NCBI GenBank assembly: GCA_021014325.1
Contig: CM037472.1
Coordinates: forward strand, 15,113,063-15,177,062
Direction of reading: 5' to 3'
Source of the DNA: Plazaster borealis
Lineage: Eukaryota > Echinodermata > Asteroidea > Forcipulatida > Labidiasteridae
Length of the DNA stretch: 64,000 nt
The first letter of the stretch is position 1. Each line of letters begins with the position of its first letter. The notes under the pieces were generated by a model. That model did not search any database. It was not told the DNA's origin and was given only the letters and a program-made list of their open reading frames with translations. Below, in pieces: positions 21,940-32,742 of this stretch. A program made the position numbers and the translations under genes.

Positions 21940-22027
21940 AATGTTGTTAGTTTTGACTTCTTTACTCTGTGAGTAAATACAAGAAATGTTGTTAGTTTTG
22001 ACTTCTTTACTCTGTGAGTAAATACGT
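21940..22027. repeat. Two-unit tandem repeat, 45-bp period
   Basis: ATGTTGTTAGTTTTGACTTC with the following TTTACTCTGTGAGTAAATAC occurs at 21941 and again at 21986, practically identical. This is a recent duplication. Confidence 0.9.
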
Positions 22028-22176
22028 GTTGTAGATAATTTTGAAGTGGAAAACAAAATTTTGCTGCAAGCTTTGCCCATCAAAAATAAGAACTGTTTAA
22101 TGTATTGGATTTGATTGCATGCTGTAGGTTGATTTGAATTTCAAAATGATTGAGTCAGGTCTATAATTCTGCGTTT

Positions 22177-22347
22177 TAAACGTGTTTTGTAACATACTTT
22201 GGAACGTGTTTTTGGAACGTGTTTTTGGAACATGTTTTGAAACGTGTTTTGTAACAGGTTTGGGAACGTGTTTTGAAACAGGTTGCATCTTCAAAAATCA
22301 GTATCAAAGACATGGGCCTACATGTGCATGTACATGTACATGTACAA
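22177..22347. repeat. Minisatellite GGAACGTGTTTT and ACATGT microsatellite
   Basis: About eight degenerate units of a 12-14 bp motif (GGAACGTGTTTT, GAAACGTGTTTT, GGAACATGTTTT) run to 22283. Then, after a spacer, TGTACATGTACATGTACA occurs at about 22326-22345. Frames through this block on both strands are repeat artefacts. Confidence 0.85.
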
Positions 22348-23397
22348 GATTCACTGGCTTGGTGTGCATGTAGATGTGTCCACACATAATTAACACTGAG
22401 TGACTAAATGATATGACGCTAAGGTTGATATGCTCATTTTTGATGGATGGATGTGATTGGATGATTCTGGTAAAACCCAAGGCCAATCAGATCAACTTAA
22501 AACTGTTGAGTAGGAATCAATGGATTTGTCCTAAGTCTAAGCCCTAAGGCATCAGTTCATCGACCCTTCACCCTGCCCTTGGCAGAAGCAAGATTAGTAT
22601 TACTTGGCCAACATAAGAAGTCTGACACCTTCAGAAAAGCAGCTTCTTTAGCCAGCTTACTTCCCCCATAATCCTACAAGACAGCCACACCAGACCCCTC
22701 AAGCCCCCAGGCATCCCGTCTCAGGCCGCAGTCTTTTAGAAAGCAATCACAGTCTCCAATTATTGGCCACTCTGTCCCCAACTCTCTAATACATACTCAT
22801 TAGGACTCCTTGGTGTGCCTCGGTTACCAATACCAATCCCTTTTATTGGGATGGTCCTTCGAGAGTTTGCTGTCATCTTTGGAATGATAAGTGAGAAGTT
22901 CCAGTTTAGAAGGCAGTCATGAATCTTTTTGTTGGCTCCCCAAACCCCTCTTGTGCTGTCTGAACTCAAGGAAGAGAAAATAAATCCCATTTTTATAGAT
23001 CAGCTACACCGGAGGTGAGGCAATGAGGTGGTGTAACATTCTTAAGGGCCGTGTTCCTTTGAGAGGGGGGTGTGCCACCTTGCTGACCCAATATCCTGTC
23101 TCTGAGTTTAACAACTTGAATTATTTGATACAAGTGGGATTATGATGTTGTGCTACATAAAGATTGCGCTGTTTAAGTTGCGTAGTTTAATATTTCCTAT
23201 TGTATTTGCTGTGAGTTTGCAGAGGACAGGTTTGATGGTTTACTTTTAAACTACACTGTTTACTCTCAGTGACTTTATGGTTTTTTGAAAAGGAACTATG
23301 ATCAGAATCGTGGACAGATTAACTCTTAATAATAGCAATAATAATACACTATATAGCACTTTATCTAGGGCGTCTCAAAGTGCTTATCATTACCTTT
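22348..23397. other. Intron A/B sequence
   Basis: No exon supported. At 23325-23390 there is AATAATAGCAATAATAATAC followed by TATATAGCACTTTATCTAGG and GGGCGTCTCAAAGTGCTTAT, a dispersed-repeat tail also seen near 30905-30985. Confidence 0.5.
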
Positions 23398-23401
23398 TTA
23401 A

Positions 23402-23767
23402 AGGCACTGGACACGTTTGGTAATTGTCAAAGACCAGTATTCTCACTTGATGTATCCCAACATATGCATAAAATAACAAGCCTGTGGAAATTTGGGCTCA
23501 ATTGGTCATCAAAGTTGCAAGAAAATGATGAAAGAAAAAACACCCTTGTTGTACAAATTTGTGTGCTTTCAGATAGGAATAAAAACTTCTTGCAAGAAGT
23601 CTTTATTATTTTAGTGAGAAATTACCTCTTTCTCAAAAACTACGTTACTTCAAAGGGAGTCGTTTCGTACAATGTTTTATACTATCAACAGCTCTCCGTT
23701 GCTTGTTACCAAGTAAGTTTTTATGCTAATATTTGTTTTGAATCATTACCAAACGTGTACAATACCT
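23402..23767. mobile_element. MITE-1 copy, TTAA flanks
   Basis: Ends AGGCACTGGACACGTTTGGT and (inward) AGGTATTGTACACGTTTGGT; TTAA lies at 23398-23401 and 23768-23771. The core palindrome is AAAACTTCTTGCAAGAAGT. It is in the same orientation as the copy at 12906 and about 90 percent similar by eye. Confidence 0.9.
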
Positions 23768-23924
23768 TTAAGACAAGTTTTTGAAGGTTTAGAAATTTGA
23801 GACCCATTGATGTAGCACCACGTAAAGGTTTACAAGGTGCTGCGGCGCACTCGACAGGCACTGTCAGAAACACCTCGGCGAGCCCCTCCTCTTCAAGTGT
23901 AACTGGGTTCGTTTGTGCATTACT

Positions 23925-24105
23925 CAACACACAGGGCCTCAGGCTTTATCAACACACAGGGTCTAAGGCTAAATCGTAATGGTTAAGTTTTATGCTGAAG
24001 GACACAAGTGTCAAGGCCCGGACTCGAACCCACACTCTGCTGATCAGAAACACCAGAGCTTGAGTCCGGTGCGCTTGACCCCTCGGCCATGACACGCTCT
24101 TACAG
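23925..24105 (-). mobile_element. tRNA-Leu-derived SINE
   Basis: On the minus strand, GTCATGGCCGAGGGGTCAAG is a Leu-type A box and CCGGACTCAAGCTCTGG is an anticodon-arm-like stem with CAA in the loop. A long variable-arm-like stretch (TTTCTGATCAGCAGA) and the B box GTGGGTTCGAGTCC follow. The T stem and acceptor stem do not pair properly, and the sequence runs on into TTGACACTTGTGTCCTTCAG, so this is a SINE rather than a functional tRNA gene. Confidence 0.7.
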
Positions 24106-27100
24106 GCGCGTAAGCAAATTGTTGAGCAAAGAACCTCAGCTGAAACTATCAAAATCCGGCAAATATATTTCCACAAATCAACTGGTAGTTTGTCATAAAA
24201 TTGGTTAGCCCCCCATACTACAAAATAAAAAAGGCTCTACGATTCCTGATGTGTGTTTTCAAGCATCATGATCAAAATTCTGTGCCAGAGTTTGTGGAAT
24301 CATGGGGTGGGGTAGTCAAGCATATTGTCCTATGATTGAATAAGAATAATGTTAATGTCCTGTTATGTGTGCCCTTTCAACTTTTAAGATTCAGAAAAGG
24401 CTGGAAAATCAGCACGTAGTAAAAAAAGCACACATAATGTCACAGTCGCTGCCAAACTGGAGACAGGTCATTTATATTGGATTATTAGAAAGGGGGGGGG
24501 AATTTATAAACTGCCTTAAGGACTCTCTGTGACAATCATGAGAAAAGTATGTTCCTGCTTCAATCTATTCGTTTCCCTCTGTGATTTATGAGACCAAAGC
24601 AACAGTAACTTTGAACATTTTGAACAAGTGCTGGATTACGTCCAACCGGAATGTCTGTCTGAAACATTCTGTTCTGATCTGAAATATTTTATGGGGTATC
24701 ATCCATTTAGGCTCCTTAAGTATCCCATTCCAAACAACCTTATCAGCTCTAAAATAAATTTCAATTGGGGACATTTCGTGGCCATGATCCGTCAGTGGAT
24801 CGATAAAAAACCCAACAAAAAACCACAACAACAGCAATCCAAACCAATTCCTAAACCCAGACAGAAAAGGATATATATTTCATTTGTGTAAAGTGTGTTG
24901 CATCATGGAGGTGGTTGCATAAACAAACATGGAAACCTGCATTTAAAGCCCATTGGCACTTTAGTATTATAAATCAAGTGTTGTACCCTTAATTGAGTGT
25001 GTGACAGAAATATCACCCATGGACTTGTTATCAGGAACAGCTCATTCATTTCTAGAAGAACAGGTGGCACTAGTAGGAATGTACAGTGCAGATGAACACA
25101 GACAGAGGACCCCTGAAAAAAAAAGGTGACATTTTGTTGCGGAGTTGTAACCGAATATTAGGTCGGAATTGACCAAATCTACAACCTGAAGGTAAGGAGG
25201 ATAAAGTTCCTTATTTGGGCAAGCATGAACATTCCTCCCGCCGATGTTGGAAGTGTCTTATCTTGTTAGCGTTAATAACTCAAAGCATAATTATTTTATC
25301 AGCAATTTCCCTCCAATTACCAAAGATTGCATTTCTTCCTGTACGCGAACAGTCTGCAGTAATTTCCTCTGAAATGAAGTGTTCCACAAAGTTAATGTCA
25401 GCGTTACCACGGATAATGTTGAGTTGCCATAAACCTAATTCTTGTTTTTTCAGTGAGAACCTGAATAAATTGAAGTAGATAAGTTGATACACAAACAAAT
25501 TTAATTTTTATTGACAAGTACCTTAAATCCAATTACACCCTACACAGTGTACCTCGGTTCAGCTTCTACCTTTTCTTCCCCCTGTGCTTCTACCATTTCT
25601 GTCTCGCCTCCTGTGTACACTTAACAGCATGATAGTTCTCAAGAAGCATTGCAGTAAATTCAACTTTTGATCAGCTGAGTGTGTTTTTATGGGAAGGGGG
25701 TTGCAGAGGGGTCATTCCCCCCCAATAAAACCCAAAACAAACTGTTACAAGTCTTTTCCCACCCCCCCCCCTCCCCAAACGCACACACTGAAAACATGGA
25801 GGATGGTGCATGCTGAAACGTAGGGCAAGTTAGTTTGGGTTCTTTGAGGACAGTTGGCCACCTAAATTCCTTCTCACTCTACAGAGCCAATTCCCAGGAA
25901 ATCAAACTCGGGAAATGCCTGGGAAATTTGATACCCACTGCCACTGCATGCTCGATTAACACTTGATACAGTTTTTCCTTGGAAAAATTAACACTCAGCA
26001 TGCTCACTTCTTCGACCCTACTCCCCTGAAAGAAGGGGTACATATGTAGATATTTCCTGGGAGTTTGTTAGGGTCAGCCAGTCGAGTGTTAAAAGTTCAA
26101 ACAAATTTTCCAGGGAAATTTGTCTAGTGTAAAAGGGGCCTAAGCGCATGAAAGATATCTTGTTTTCTAGCACCCTTTGCTAGACAAAACACTCTCCACG
26201 CTACCATTACCCTGCGGTTTTTGCCTGCGGGTGAAATCCTCAAGCCTCCAATATCCTCCTCTCCTTTGTCACTCCACATCAAACTGACTTTGATAAGATT
26301 GGAATGCCTGACCCAGTGTAAAGCAATTGTTATATTTTGGGCCTATAGCCCTCGGTCCTTCTGAATCCTTCATTTCAGCAAAGAGGATATATAGAAGGGA
26401 TATGGGAGGCTAAGGTTTGTTTTAATGTTTATTTTAATCTGGAGTGTTTTTGATTCATTGGAAGCGATCCGCTGCTCTGTGAAAGGTTCATCAAATTTAG
26501 GTGCTTACATTTTTGCAGAAGACACTAAAGAATGCTCCCTGGCTTGTCAGAGATTGTGTGCTCGTACAATTTGGCAAATAACATTTTGCCAATCAAAAGG
26601 ACAAGAGTAATAAACTGAGTGCCAGTAAATGCAGATAAACTGGCGCCATTACTGGTATACGAGGTTGCTTCCATTACTTAAGATGACTGATTTATACTGC
26701 TCACTTAATTTGAAGTTACTCTAACCTTACAGAGAAATATAATGTCAGAGCTCATAACAGCACTGTAACTAGCAGCATGGGTACCCATAAAAGGAACTGA
26801 AAGATTCATTGCTAACAATGTTGCTTAAAGCCCAAAGTAGTCCCAGGTGACTTTCTGTTGTTCAAACATAAATATTGCTCCCGCTTTTAAAAATCAAAGA
26901 GTAAATGCTGACAATTTTTCAAGATTGTTTTTTTATTATACAGTTTCATTGTTGTCTTCACACATTTTGTGCAGATCTTTCCAGTCACATTCAGAATTTA
27001 CCACACAGGAAATGTAGAATAAACTGTAGATGAAACTTGTTTATTTATATATATTTTTTATTATTTTATTAACTGTTTTCTTTCTTTACAGTCTCAATGT

Positions 27101-27181
27101 TTCTTTTTGGGCATTTGTAACAACACAAGTTAAATTGTAACACAGGATAAGTTGCCATCAATTGTTGATACATTTTGTTCA
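24106..27181. other. Intron A/B sequence
   Basis: No exon supported. The frames at 24586-24891 and 25215-25498 lack splice context and family features. There is a C run at 25763-25773. No further repeat could be bounded with confidence. Confidence 0.5.
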
Positions 27182-27432
27182 GGGCCCAATTTCATGGCTC
27201 TGCTTACCGCCGAATTCTCTGCTTGCGATCACCATTCTCCGCTTACCGAGCAAGCGCCGAATTTCTGCGCTAGCTGTGTAAGCGTAGAATGCCTAGTAAC
27301 GTGGACTACGCACGCGCACAAGCAAAAATTCCCTGCTAACCCGTGAAATACGCTTGACGTAAGCGCGGAATTCCCTGCTTCCGTAAGCGCCGATTCTTTG
27401 CTTATGGTAAGCAGAGCCATGAAATTGGGCCC
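27182..27432. mobile_element. 251-bp TIR element, GGGCCCAATTTCATGGC ends
   Basis: The left end GGGCCCAATTTCATGGCTCT and the reverse complement of the right end are perfectly matched for at least 20 bp and continue as GCTTACC. The terminal 14 bases match MITE-2, but the interior is different and built from repeated CGCTTACGNAAGCGCNGAAT-like units (CGAATTCTCTGCTT, CGAATTTCTGCGCT, CGGAATTCCCTGCTT). It is a related MITE subfamily with an internally repetitive interior. Confidence 0.8.
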
Positions 27433-27752
27433 AGATTGTCTTAGTGCAGGTTTGATACTTCAGTCTTATAAGGGCCAGGCTGTTTTTCCTTCTTAAAGGG
27501 CACCTCTACGAGGGTAATTTAAATTTCTTCTTGAACATTTCAAGGAGCACCAAGGCAGTGACCAGGAACACAGAAACAATTGCCTCCTTTGTCTTTGTGA
27601 AGTATCAGGCCTGATGGTGTACACAATCTGTTCTTTGAAAATGTCTAAAGCTTACCAACTTTTTAAAGATGCATTTTTTTTCCAAAAAGTTAACTTTGTT
27701 GTTCGCAAGGCATTCTAAATGATTTGGTTACATCTTGATTACTTCCCGTCAG
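27433..27752. other. Intron A/B end with dispersed repeat on minus strand
   Basis: 27530-27615, read on minus, matches the repeat at 12320-12470. The intron ends with the acceptor TTACTTCCCGTCAG. Confidence 0.55.
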
Positions 27753-27928
27753 ATCGCCCAAGCTCACTCTGCATCCTCAGCCCTACGGGAGGCCCTACAC
27801 CGGAATGCTGCCTCAAGCGGTCAACCCGCTGGTCACTCAACCAGTCAAGCTCAGAATCATATCAAACCTAGACCGCCTGTCAAATCATCAAATGCCAGAA
27901 AGCCCATCAGCATCCAAAGAATGGCCAG
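27753..27928 (+). CDS. Exon B of the Ser/Gln-rich protein gene
   Basis: A 176-bp internal exon between the acceptor TTACTTCCCGTCAG and the donor GCCAG/GTATGA. It enters in phase 0, matching exon A's phase-0 exit, and leaves in phase 2. It encodes IAQAHSASSALREALHRNAA, which again suggests a short Ala-rich helix, then SSGQPAGHSTSQAQN, then KPRPPVKSS and RKPISIQRMA. The Pro/Ser/Lys composition and the lack of a fold fit exon A, which supports one gene. The function is not recognised. Confidence 0.75.
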
Positions 27929-28103
27929 GTATGACTGAAAAAGGGAGGAGGGGGTTGGAGGGAGAGATGAGTGAATGATGCCATAAACATAGAACATGTA
28001 CATGTTTTACTGAGAATGGAAGATTAAGTTCAACAAAAATAATACTGATATTCATTATAATAACACTAATAATACACAGTTTTTATATAAAATTATGGGC
28101 ATC
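27929..28103. other. Intron B/C start
   Basis: Begins GTATGA; nothing else recognised. Confidence 0.5.
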
Positions 28104-28107
28104 TTAA

Positions 28108-28467
28108 AGGCATCGTACACGTTTGGTAATTGAAGACTATTGTTTGTTTAAAACCTATATAGTTGTAGATATGTACCATAAAACAAACCTGTGAAAATTT
28201 CATTTCAAAAGGTGGTATATTGCCGAAAATCTAGAGCAGTTATGTCCACGAAGGAAGAATAATCTGCATTGGAATACACACTCTGAGAAGCGTTAGATTC
28301 AAATGTTTTGGGGGATAAAAAGTGATATATTTTTCCATAACCGCAGTACTTCGAAGTGAAAAGTTTGCCCAAAATGCATTATACTATACAAAGCTGCTGT
28401 ACTTCTTACCAAGTAAGTTTTTATTGCCATTAATTATCAGAGTCATTACCAAACATGTACAATGCCT
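28108..28467. mobile_element. MITE-1 subfamily B copy, TTAA flanks
   Basis: Ends AGGCATCGTACACGTTTGGT and (inward) AGGCATTGTACATGTTTGGT. TTAA lies at 28104-28107 and 28468-28471. The interior matches 14852-15308, for example TTGCCGAAAATCTAGAGCAG and TACTTCGAAGTGAAAAG. Confidence 0.85.
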
Positions 28468-28861
28468 TTAAAGCTCTCATTATTTGACTTCATATAGTAT
28501 GTATTGACCCCTCGCACCAATGTGACACATGGCTACTGTGTGCCACGCTCGCCATTTTGGGAGTCAATGGTAAGCGTGTATGAACCATCTGTGAATGGTT
28601 ACCATCCAACATGCCATGTGCTGTGAACCATCTGTGAATGGTTCCCTCGGTTCCTTGGCAGATTAATCTATACATATACAAATTCAACTGTGAACTTGGA
28701 CCTTGATTGATACTCAGGTCAGCGAGTGTTGAAATTTGGAAAGAGGATGATATCTTTGCATTTAGTTGTCTTATCATCTCAATTCTGTAATGGGACCCCG
28801 GGGTTAATCTCACAAGAAGCTAAGAATGATCTTAATTGCTAAGCAAAGTGTGATGTCACAT

Positions 28862-29612
28862 ATCACTATGATGGTAGACTTGATTCAAGTCCCGTTCTCG
28901 TGCGAGAGGTCCCCAAGCATATCGCGCCAGGCTAGCAAACAAGCCGTACAGTGCGCGCTCGCCGTCAAAATGTGGTCCCGAGAATGGGACTTGACGAGGT
29001 CGTTTCTTACACTGCACGTTGTTATTGGAAAATCTCCCCAAATGGGGAGATGCACAAAACCAATGGGAGCGTGGAAGCAATGCCCTGCCGGTAAAATATT
29101 CATTACACTCTGTGACATCACAGTGCAAGACATTGTAAGTGCACGCGTCTAAACGCGGTGACACGTGGGGGCGGGCAAACTCATCAGCAGGCAAGTGGGT
29201 GTCGGTACCAAAGTCGTTGAATTGCACTTCCCAAAGTTCAAATTTTGCAAACAAAACCGACCCAAATGTATGTTACAACGTATTAACTTAAATTTTAATG
29301 AACATTCAGTGCTTTCTTTTAATAATTAATTGGTTATTCAAAAAAGTATTTCAATCCTCATCTAAGTACTTAACCCCCACAAATAACAAATGAACGAGTC
29401 TTCTTTTTGAATGCGTTTGATTGGACAACACGTATAACGCAGCAAGTTTACATATTCATAAGTGAATACATTTACATATCAGGCGACTGCGGCATCGTCA
29501 AGTCCCTGTCCCGCGTGCGGAACAGGTTGGGGAATGCAGACCATCACAAAACAATAGTTTTCTGGCGATGGCACGGGATTGGGACTTGAGTCAAGTCTAC
29601 TATGATGGTGAT
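28862..29612. mobile_element. ~750-bp long-TIR element
   Basis: ATCACTATGATGGTAGACTT at the left is matched by the reverse complement of the right end (AGTCTACTATGATGGTGAT). Similarity continues inward through GATTCAAGTCCC, CGTGC and the CAAAATGTGGTCCCGAGAATGGGACTTGACGA-type blocks. A further direct repeat, AAAGCAAAGTGTGATGTCAC, lies just left (28843) and right (29677) of the element. The frames inside (28826-29254) fall within this element and show no transposase motif. Confidence 0.65.
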
Positions 29613-29765
29613 TCAGTGACTCATCTTAAGATGAATCTTGATGAAATCAAGCCCTTGGGTCGAGTTCACAAATGGCTAAAGCAAAGTGTGATGTCACCCC
29701 ACAATACAAATCACTATGGCAATAAAGACACTACACTGAATCTTGGTGTTTGTGAAATCGAGTCC
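29613..29765. other. Intron B/C sequence
   Basis: Contains the direct repeat AAAGCAAAGTGTGATGTCAC noted for the preceding element. Confidence 0.5.
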
Positions 29766-29969
29766 AGGGACCAATTTCATAGAGCTGCTTAAGCACAAAA
29801 GAAAAGGTAGCTAAGCACAAAACAATTTCGCTTACCGGAATAAGATTAAAAAGGCCAAAAACACCACATTGCATGTACCATCTTTGACTGATTTCCTGCT
29901 TAGTTTTGCTTAGCAAAAATCTCTTTAGCAATATTTTCTGCTTGAGCAGCTCTATGAAATTGGGGCCTG
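29766..29969. mobile_element. MITE-2 copy, complete
   Basis: GGGACCAATTTCATAGAGCTGCTTAAGCACAAAAG at the left and CTTGAGCAGCTCTATGAAATTGGGGCC at the right form a TIR of about 27 bp. Interior blocks AGGTAGCTAAGCACAAAA and TTTCCTGCTTAGTTTTGCTTAGCA are typical of the family. It is about 200 bp and uninterrupted. Confidence 0.85.
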
Positions 29970-30059
29970 GAGGTTTTTGTGTGTGTTTGTTCATGACATA
30001 CTGCACATCTATTTATTGCTAGCCAATGGGCCTAATCATAGTTATCTAGGGATGGTTTT

Positions 30060-30125
30060 GTGGTGTTGGGGTGGGGTGTGTGTGTGTGTGGGGGTGTGTG
30101 TAGGGGTGCTGGGGTGGGGTTCTAG
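30060..30125. repeat. G/T-rich microsatellite
   Basis: TGGGGTGGGGTGTGTGTGTG and similar units; simple sequence. Confidence 0.85.
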
Positions 30126-30300
30126 GCTGCCGAGACATGCACTGTGATCATGAGACATGCATAATTGGCTTATGCATGGAAGCTCGCAATGAACATTTCA
30201 CTTAATGATGCAAAAATATTGTGCTATGCACTGTTCAATGAAGGTTACCCATAAGTGTCTCCTAGTGCGGAGGTCAAGTTCTTAATACCGGTAATAATTC

Positions 30301-30567
30301 TTAAGATGCTGCCTGTATGGCCATTACAGAGGATACAATTTGTCTGTTAATGTAATCATCATACCACGAATGGCACAGAAGTGGAATATCTCTTAGCACA
30401 AGCTTGGAATTCCTGCCGACCAGTGTTCTGTTCATCTCTCTATTAATGGTGGTGTAGTGACTCTTGGCCCAAGAGGTTGCAGAGGTTTTTTTTCTTTCTT
30501 CACATCTCCTTTTCAATTTTTCGTCATCATCATTAGTCAAGGTTTCAGATAATGAGTTGGAATGCAT
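30301..30567 (-). other. Unexplained 88-codon open frame in intron B/C
   Basis: The minus-strand frame starts with an ATG and contains NDDDEKLKRRCEERKKTSAT, then WAKSHYTTINREMNRTLVGR, then RDIPLLCHSWYDDYINRQIV, ending AIQAAS. Composition is protein-like (charged N-terminal half, Trp/Tyr-bearing C-terminal half) and unlike the surrounding low-complexity frames. No polypyrimidine tract or acceptor is clear at its 5' side, and no domain is recognised. It may be a fragment of a decayed transposon protein, an unspliced small gene, or chance. Confidence 0.3.
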
Positions 30568-32384
30568 TTATTGGGGTTTCACCTGTTATTTCTTTTCAAT
30601 GTGCAATGTTTATTGTGCAACCTTTTAAGGTGAAATGTATTGTGTATGCCTTTTTTATGATAAATATTGCTTTGTTTTCCATTTGAGAAAATTGAGGGAA
30701 TTGAAGCGGGGATCTTTTTCAGTCCTGGAATTTCGTCATTTTTAGGGCAAGGCCTTTTTAGGGTAGGGTTGGAATCCTATACACACACATGAACATACAT
30801 GTACTATGAAGAAAAGTCTTAATTAATTTGTCCTTTAAACACAATTTCCTGAATGAATTTGAACAAAATCTTCAGCTGGTTGCGGATTGAAGTACATCAG
30901 TCAAATAATAAGAATAATAATAATAATACCAATACTTATATAGTGCCTTAATCATGCAGGCATGCTTTAGGGCGCTGAACAAAAGGCACTAGTAAGAAAC
31001 TAAGCAGGTACAATTGTGTGGACAAGTTGAAATAAATTACGAAAAGTAAAAATGTAATTACATGATTGCTGTAGTTGCATGATTAATTTGCTACGATGAC
31101 ATGGGGAATAAATGCAATCAGAAATATCATAAACTGGAAGTTTTGAAAGGGAGGGGGTTAGAGATAGACAAACCATTCAAAAGTAAGTTTACTTTGGCCA
31201 TGGGGTTCAAGTCTTTGGACGAACCCTACTTGGTAAATGTGTGAGTAAAAAAGAAAATAGAATTAGCTGTTACAAACTGCTTACCAACCAAAAGGACCTA
31301 TGGTATAAATGCAAAAAAACACAACACACATAAACAAGTATACTGGTGTAACAGAAGCAGTCGAGATGAAAAAATAAAAAGAGAGAGGCAGAAAGCACAC
31401 GGAAAAAAAACAAGAAATAAAATTCTGACAAACTGCATTGTACAATTTTGGTTTGACTCTACTGACAGGAGGTAGCTATTTAGAGCTTGGATGGAGAACG
31501 TTTATCATCATGCCAACAGCAATGTGTAAAATTTGCTATTTTAACATCGCTGCCCTTGGTTTATTCGCTCTTCCTCCATGGTGTATTGTTGTCAAACAGT
31601 GAAGCTTTCACACTCTGGCAGTTCCCTCCATCAGCCTGAGGGTTAGACTAAGTAAACTTTCCTTGAACATTACATCATTTCTCATATTATCAAGAACAAA
31701 ATGTCATAAGGGCATTACTTTCTCCCCGGAGACATTCATGTTTTAAAAAATGTCGGGGCAAAAGAAAACAAACCGAGATCGGGGGAAGTTTGCTCACCTG
31801 CAGCGTGAACCAGCATGACTGTTTGTAAGCACAGCGGGGCGATTTGTCAGTGTAACACGTTGCCTTTGTCCCGATGTTTACATTTCAAGTAACCCCTGTG
31901 TAGTGCAATCCTTTGAGACTTCCCTGTTTACCTAGAACTGTCAATTGGCGAAGGTTCTCTAAAGATACCTGCAGGGGAGTGTGAAAGTATTTTTAAAAAG
32001 GGTGCACGGTCCCTTTCTGGGTTTAAGAAGGGTTCTTTAGGGGTCTGGGCGATGCCCCCAAAGGAATAATTAAGTTCATAGAAAGATGTCAACCCTACAT
32101 TTTTGTAGAAATAAAGGATCAATTAATTGATCATTAATTGGTGTTCAATACATTCTGATTCATGCAATTCCTAAGCCAAGCTAATTAGCTGATTTCCTCT
32201 TATAAATGTGTCTTTCAGTGCCATATGTAGAAAATAGAAGAAGGTTAGTTCTGGAGTTTCACCTCTTTTCCCCCAAGCATAAAAAGTTACACATTTGTAT
32301 TAAACTATAGAATGTTCACTAGACATTTATAAATAAAATGATTTTATTTAAGTGCCACTGTTGTTTTGTTATTTTGTGGTGCAG
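30568..32384. other. Intron B/C sequence
   Basis: A dispersed-repeat tail (AATAATAATAATAATACC then TATATAGTGCCTTAATCATG and GGGCGCTGAACAAAAGG) lies at 30905-30990, and a foldback family 4 fragment (GTTACAAACTGCTTACCAAC, TATGGTATAAATGC) at 31255-31320. Otherwise nothing is seen. It ends with the acceptor TTATTTTGTGGTGCAG. Confidence 0.5.
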
Positions 32385-32509
32385 GACCACCCAGCTAGAT
32401 GAACCCACTGTTTCCTCCTCAACCTCAACCTTCTACTCAGGACTGAAGTACAACAATATGACTGGTGTATCAAAGGTACCCTCTTCATCAAGCAATATTT
32501 ACAACTCTG
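32385..32509 (+). CDS. Exon C of the Ser/Gln-rich protein gene
   Basis: A 125-bp internal exon with acceptor TTTTGTGGTGCAG and donor TCTG/GTAAGC. It enters with one base, completing exon B's phase-2 codon (AG+G, Arg), and leaves in phase 1. It encodes TTQLDEPTVSSSTSTFYSGL followed by KYNNMTGVSKVPSSSSNIYNS. The Ser/Thr/Tyr-rich, disordered character matches exons A and B. Three successive phase matches make one gene likely. No terminal stop is reached, so the gene continues downstream. Confidence 0.7.
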
Positions 32510-32657
32510 GTAAGCTTTCCATCACCTCATTTTAAAAATATTTTGTTCAGTATTTGGTTTCTTTTAAACCTCTGTTCTTTCCTTTCCTTGGTTCGCTAGC
32601 ATTATCAGATCAAATCATGCAGTGGTAAGTGTAATCCACATGCACAAGGTAGCGTAT

Positions 32658-32742
32658 CAGGGAATTGCTGGCCAATATGGGGGAATCGCTGGCCGATACG
32701 AGGAAATTGCTGGCAGATACGAGGGAATTGCTGGCCGATACG
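32658..32742. repeat. 21-bp minisatellite, four units, open in frame
   Basis: Units such as GGAATTGCTGGCCGATACGAG are repeated four times with a few substitutions. In one plus frame this encodes the heptad G/E-IAGRYE. It lies in an intron 150 bp after exon C, and no splice sites bound it. Confidence 0.85.

Noticed and set aside
22097..22385. KHVPK-repeat frames
   Set aside because: Products of a 12-14 bp minisatellite on both strands.
23380..23784. 134-residue plus frame
   Set aside because: It is read through a MITE-1 copy; similar peptides (ENDERK-TLVVQICVLS) recur wherever the repeat occurs, so it is repeat-derived.
24003..24105. tRNA-Leu gene on minus
   Set aside because: A and B boxes are present, but T and acceptor stems do not pair and the body runs into SINE sequence.
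28826..29254. Overlapping frames of 108 and 132 residues on both strands
   Set aside because: They lie in a long-TIR element interior and show no transposase motif.
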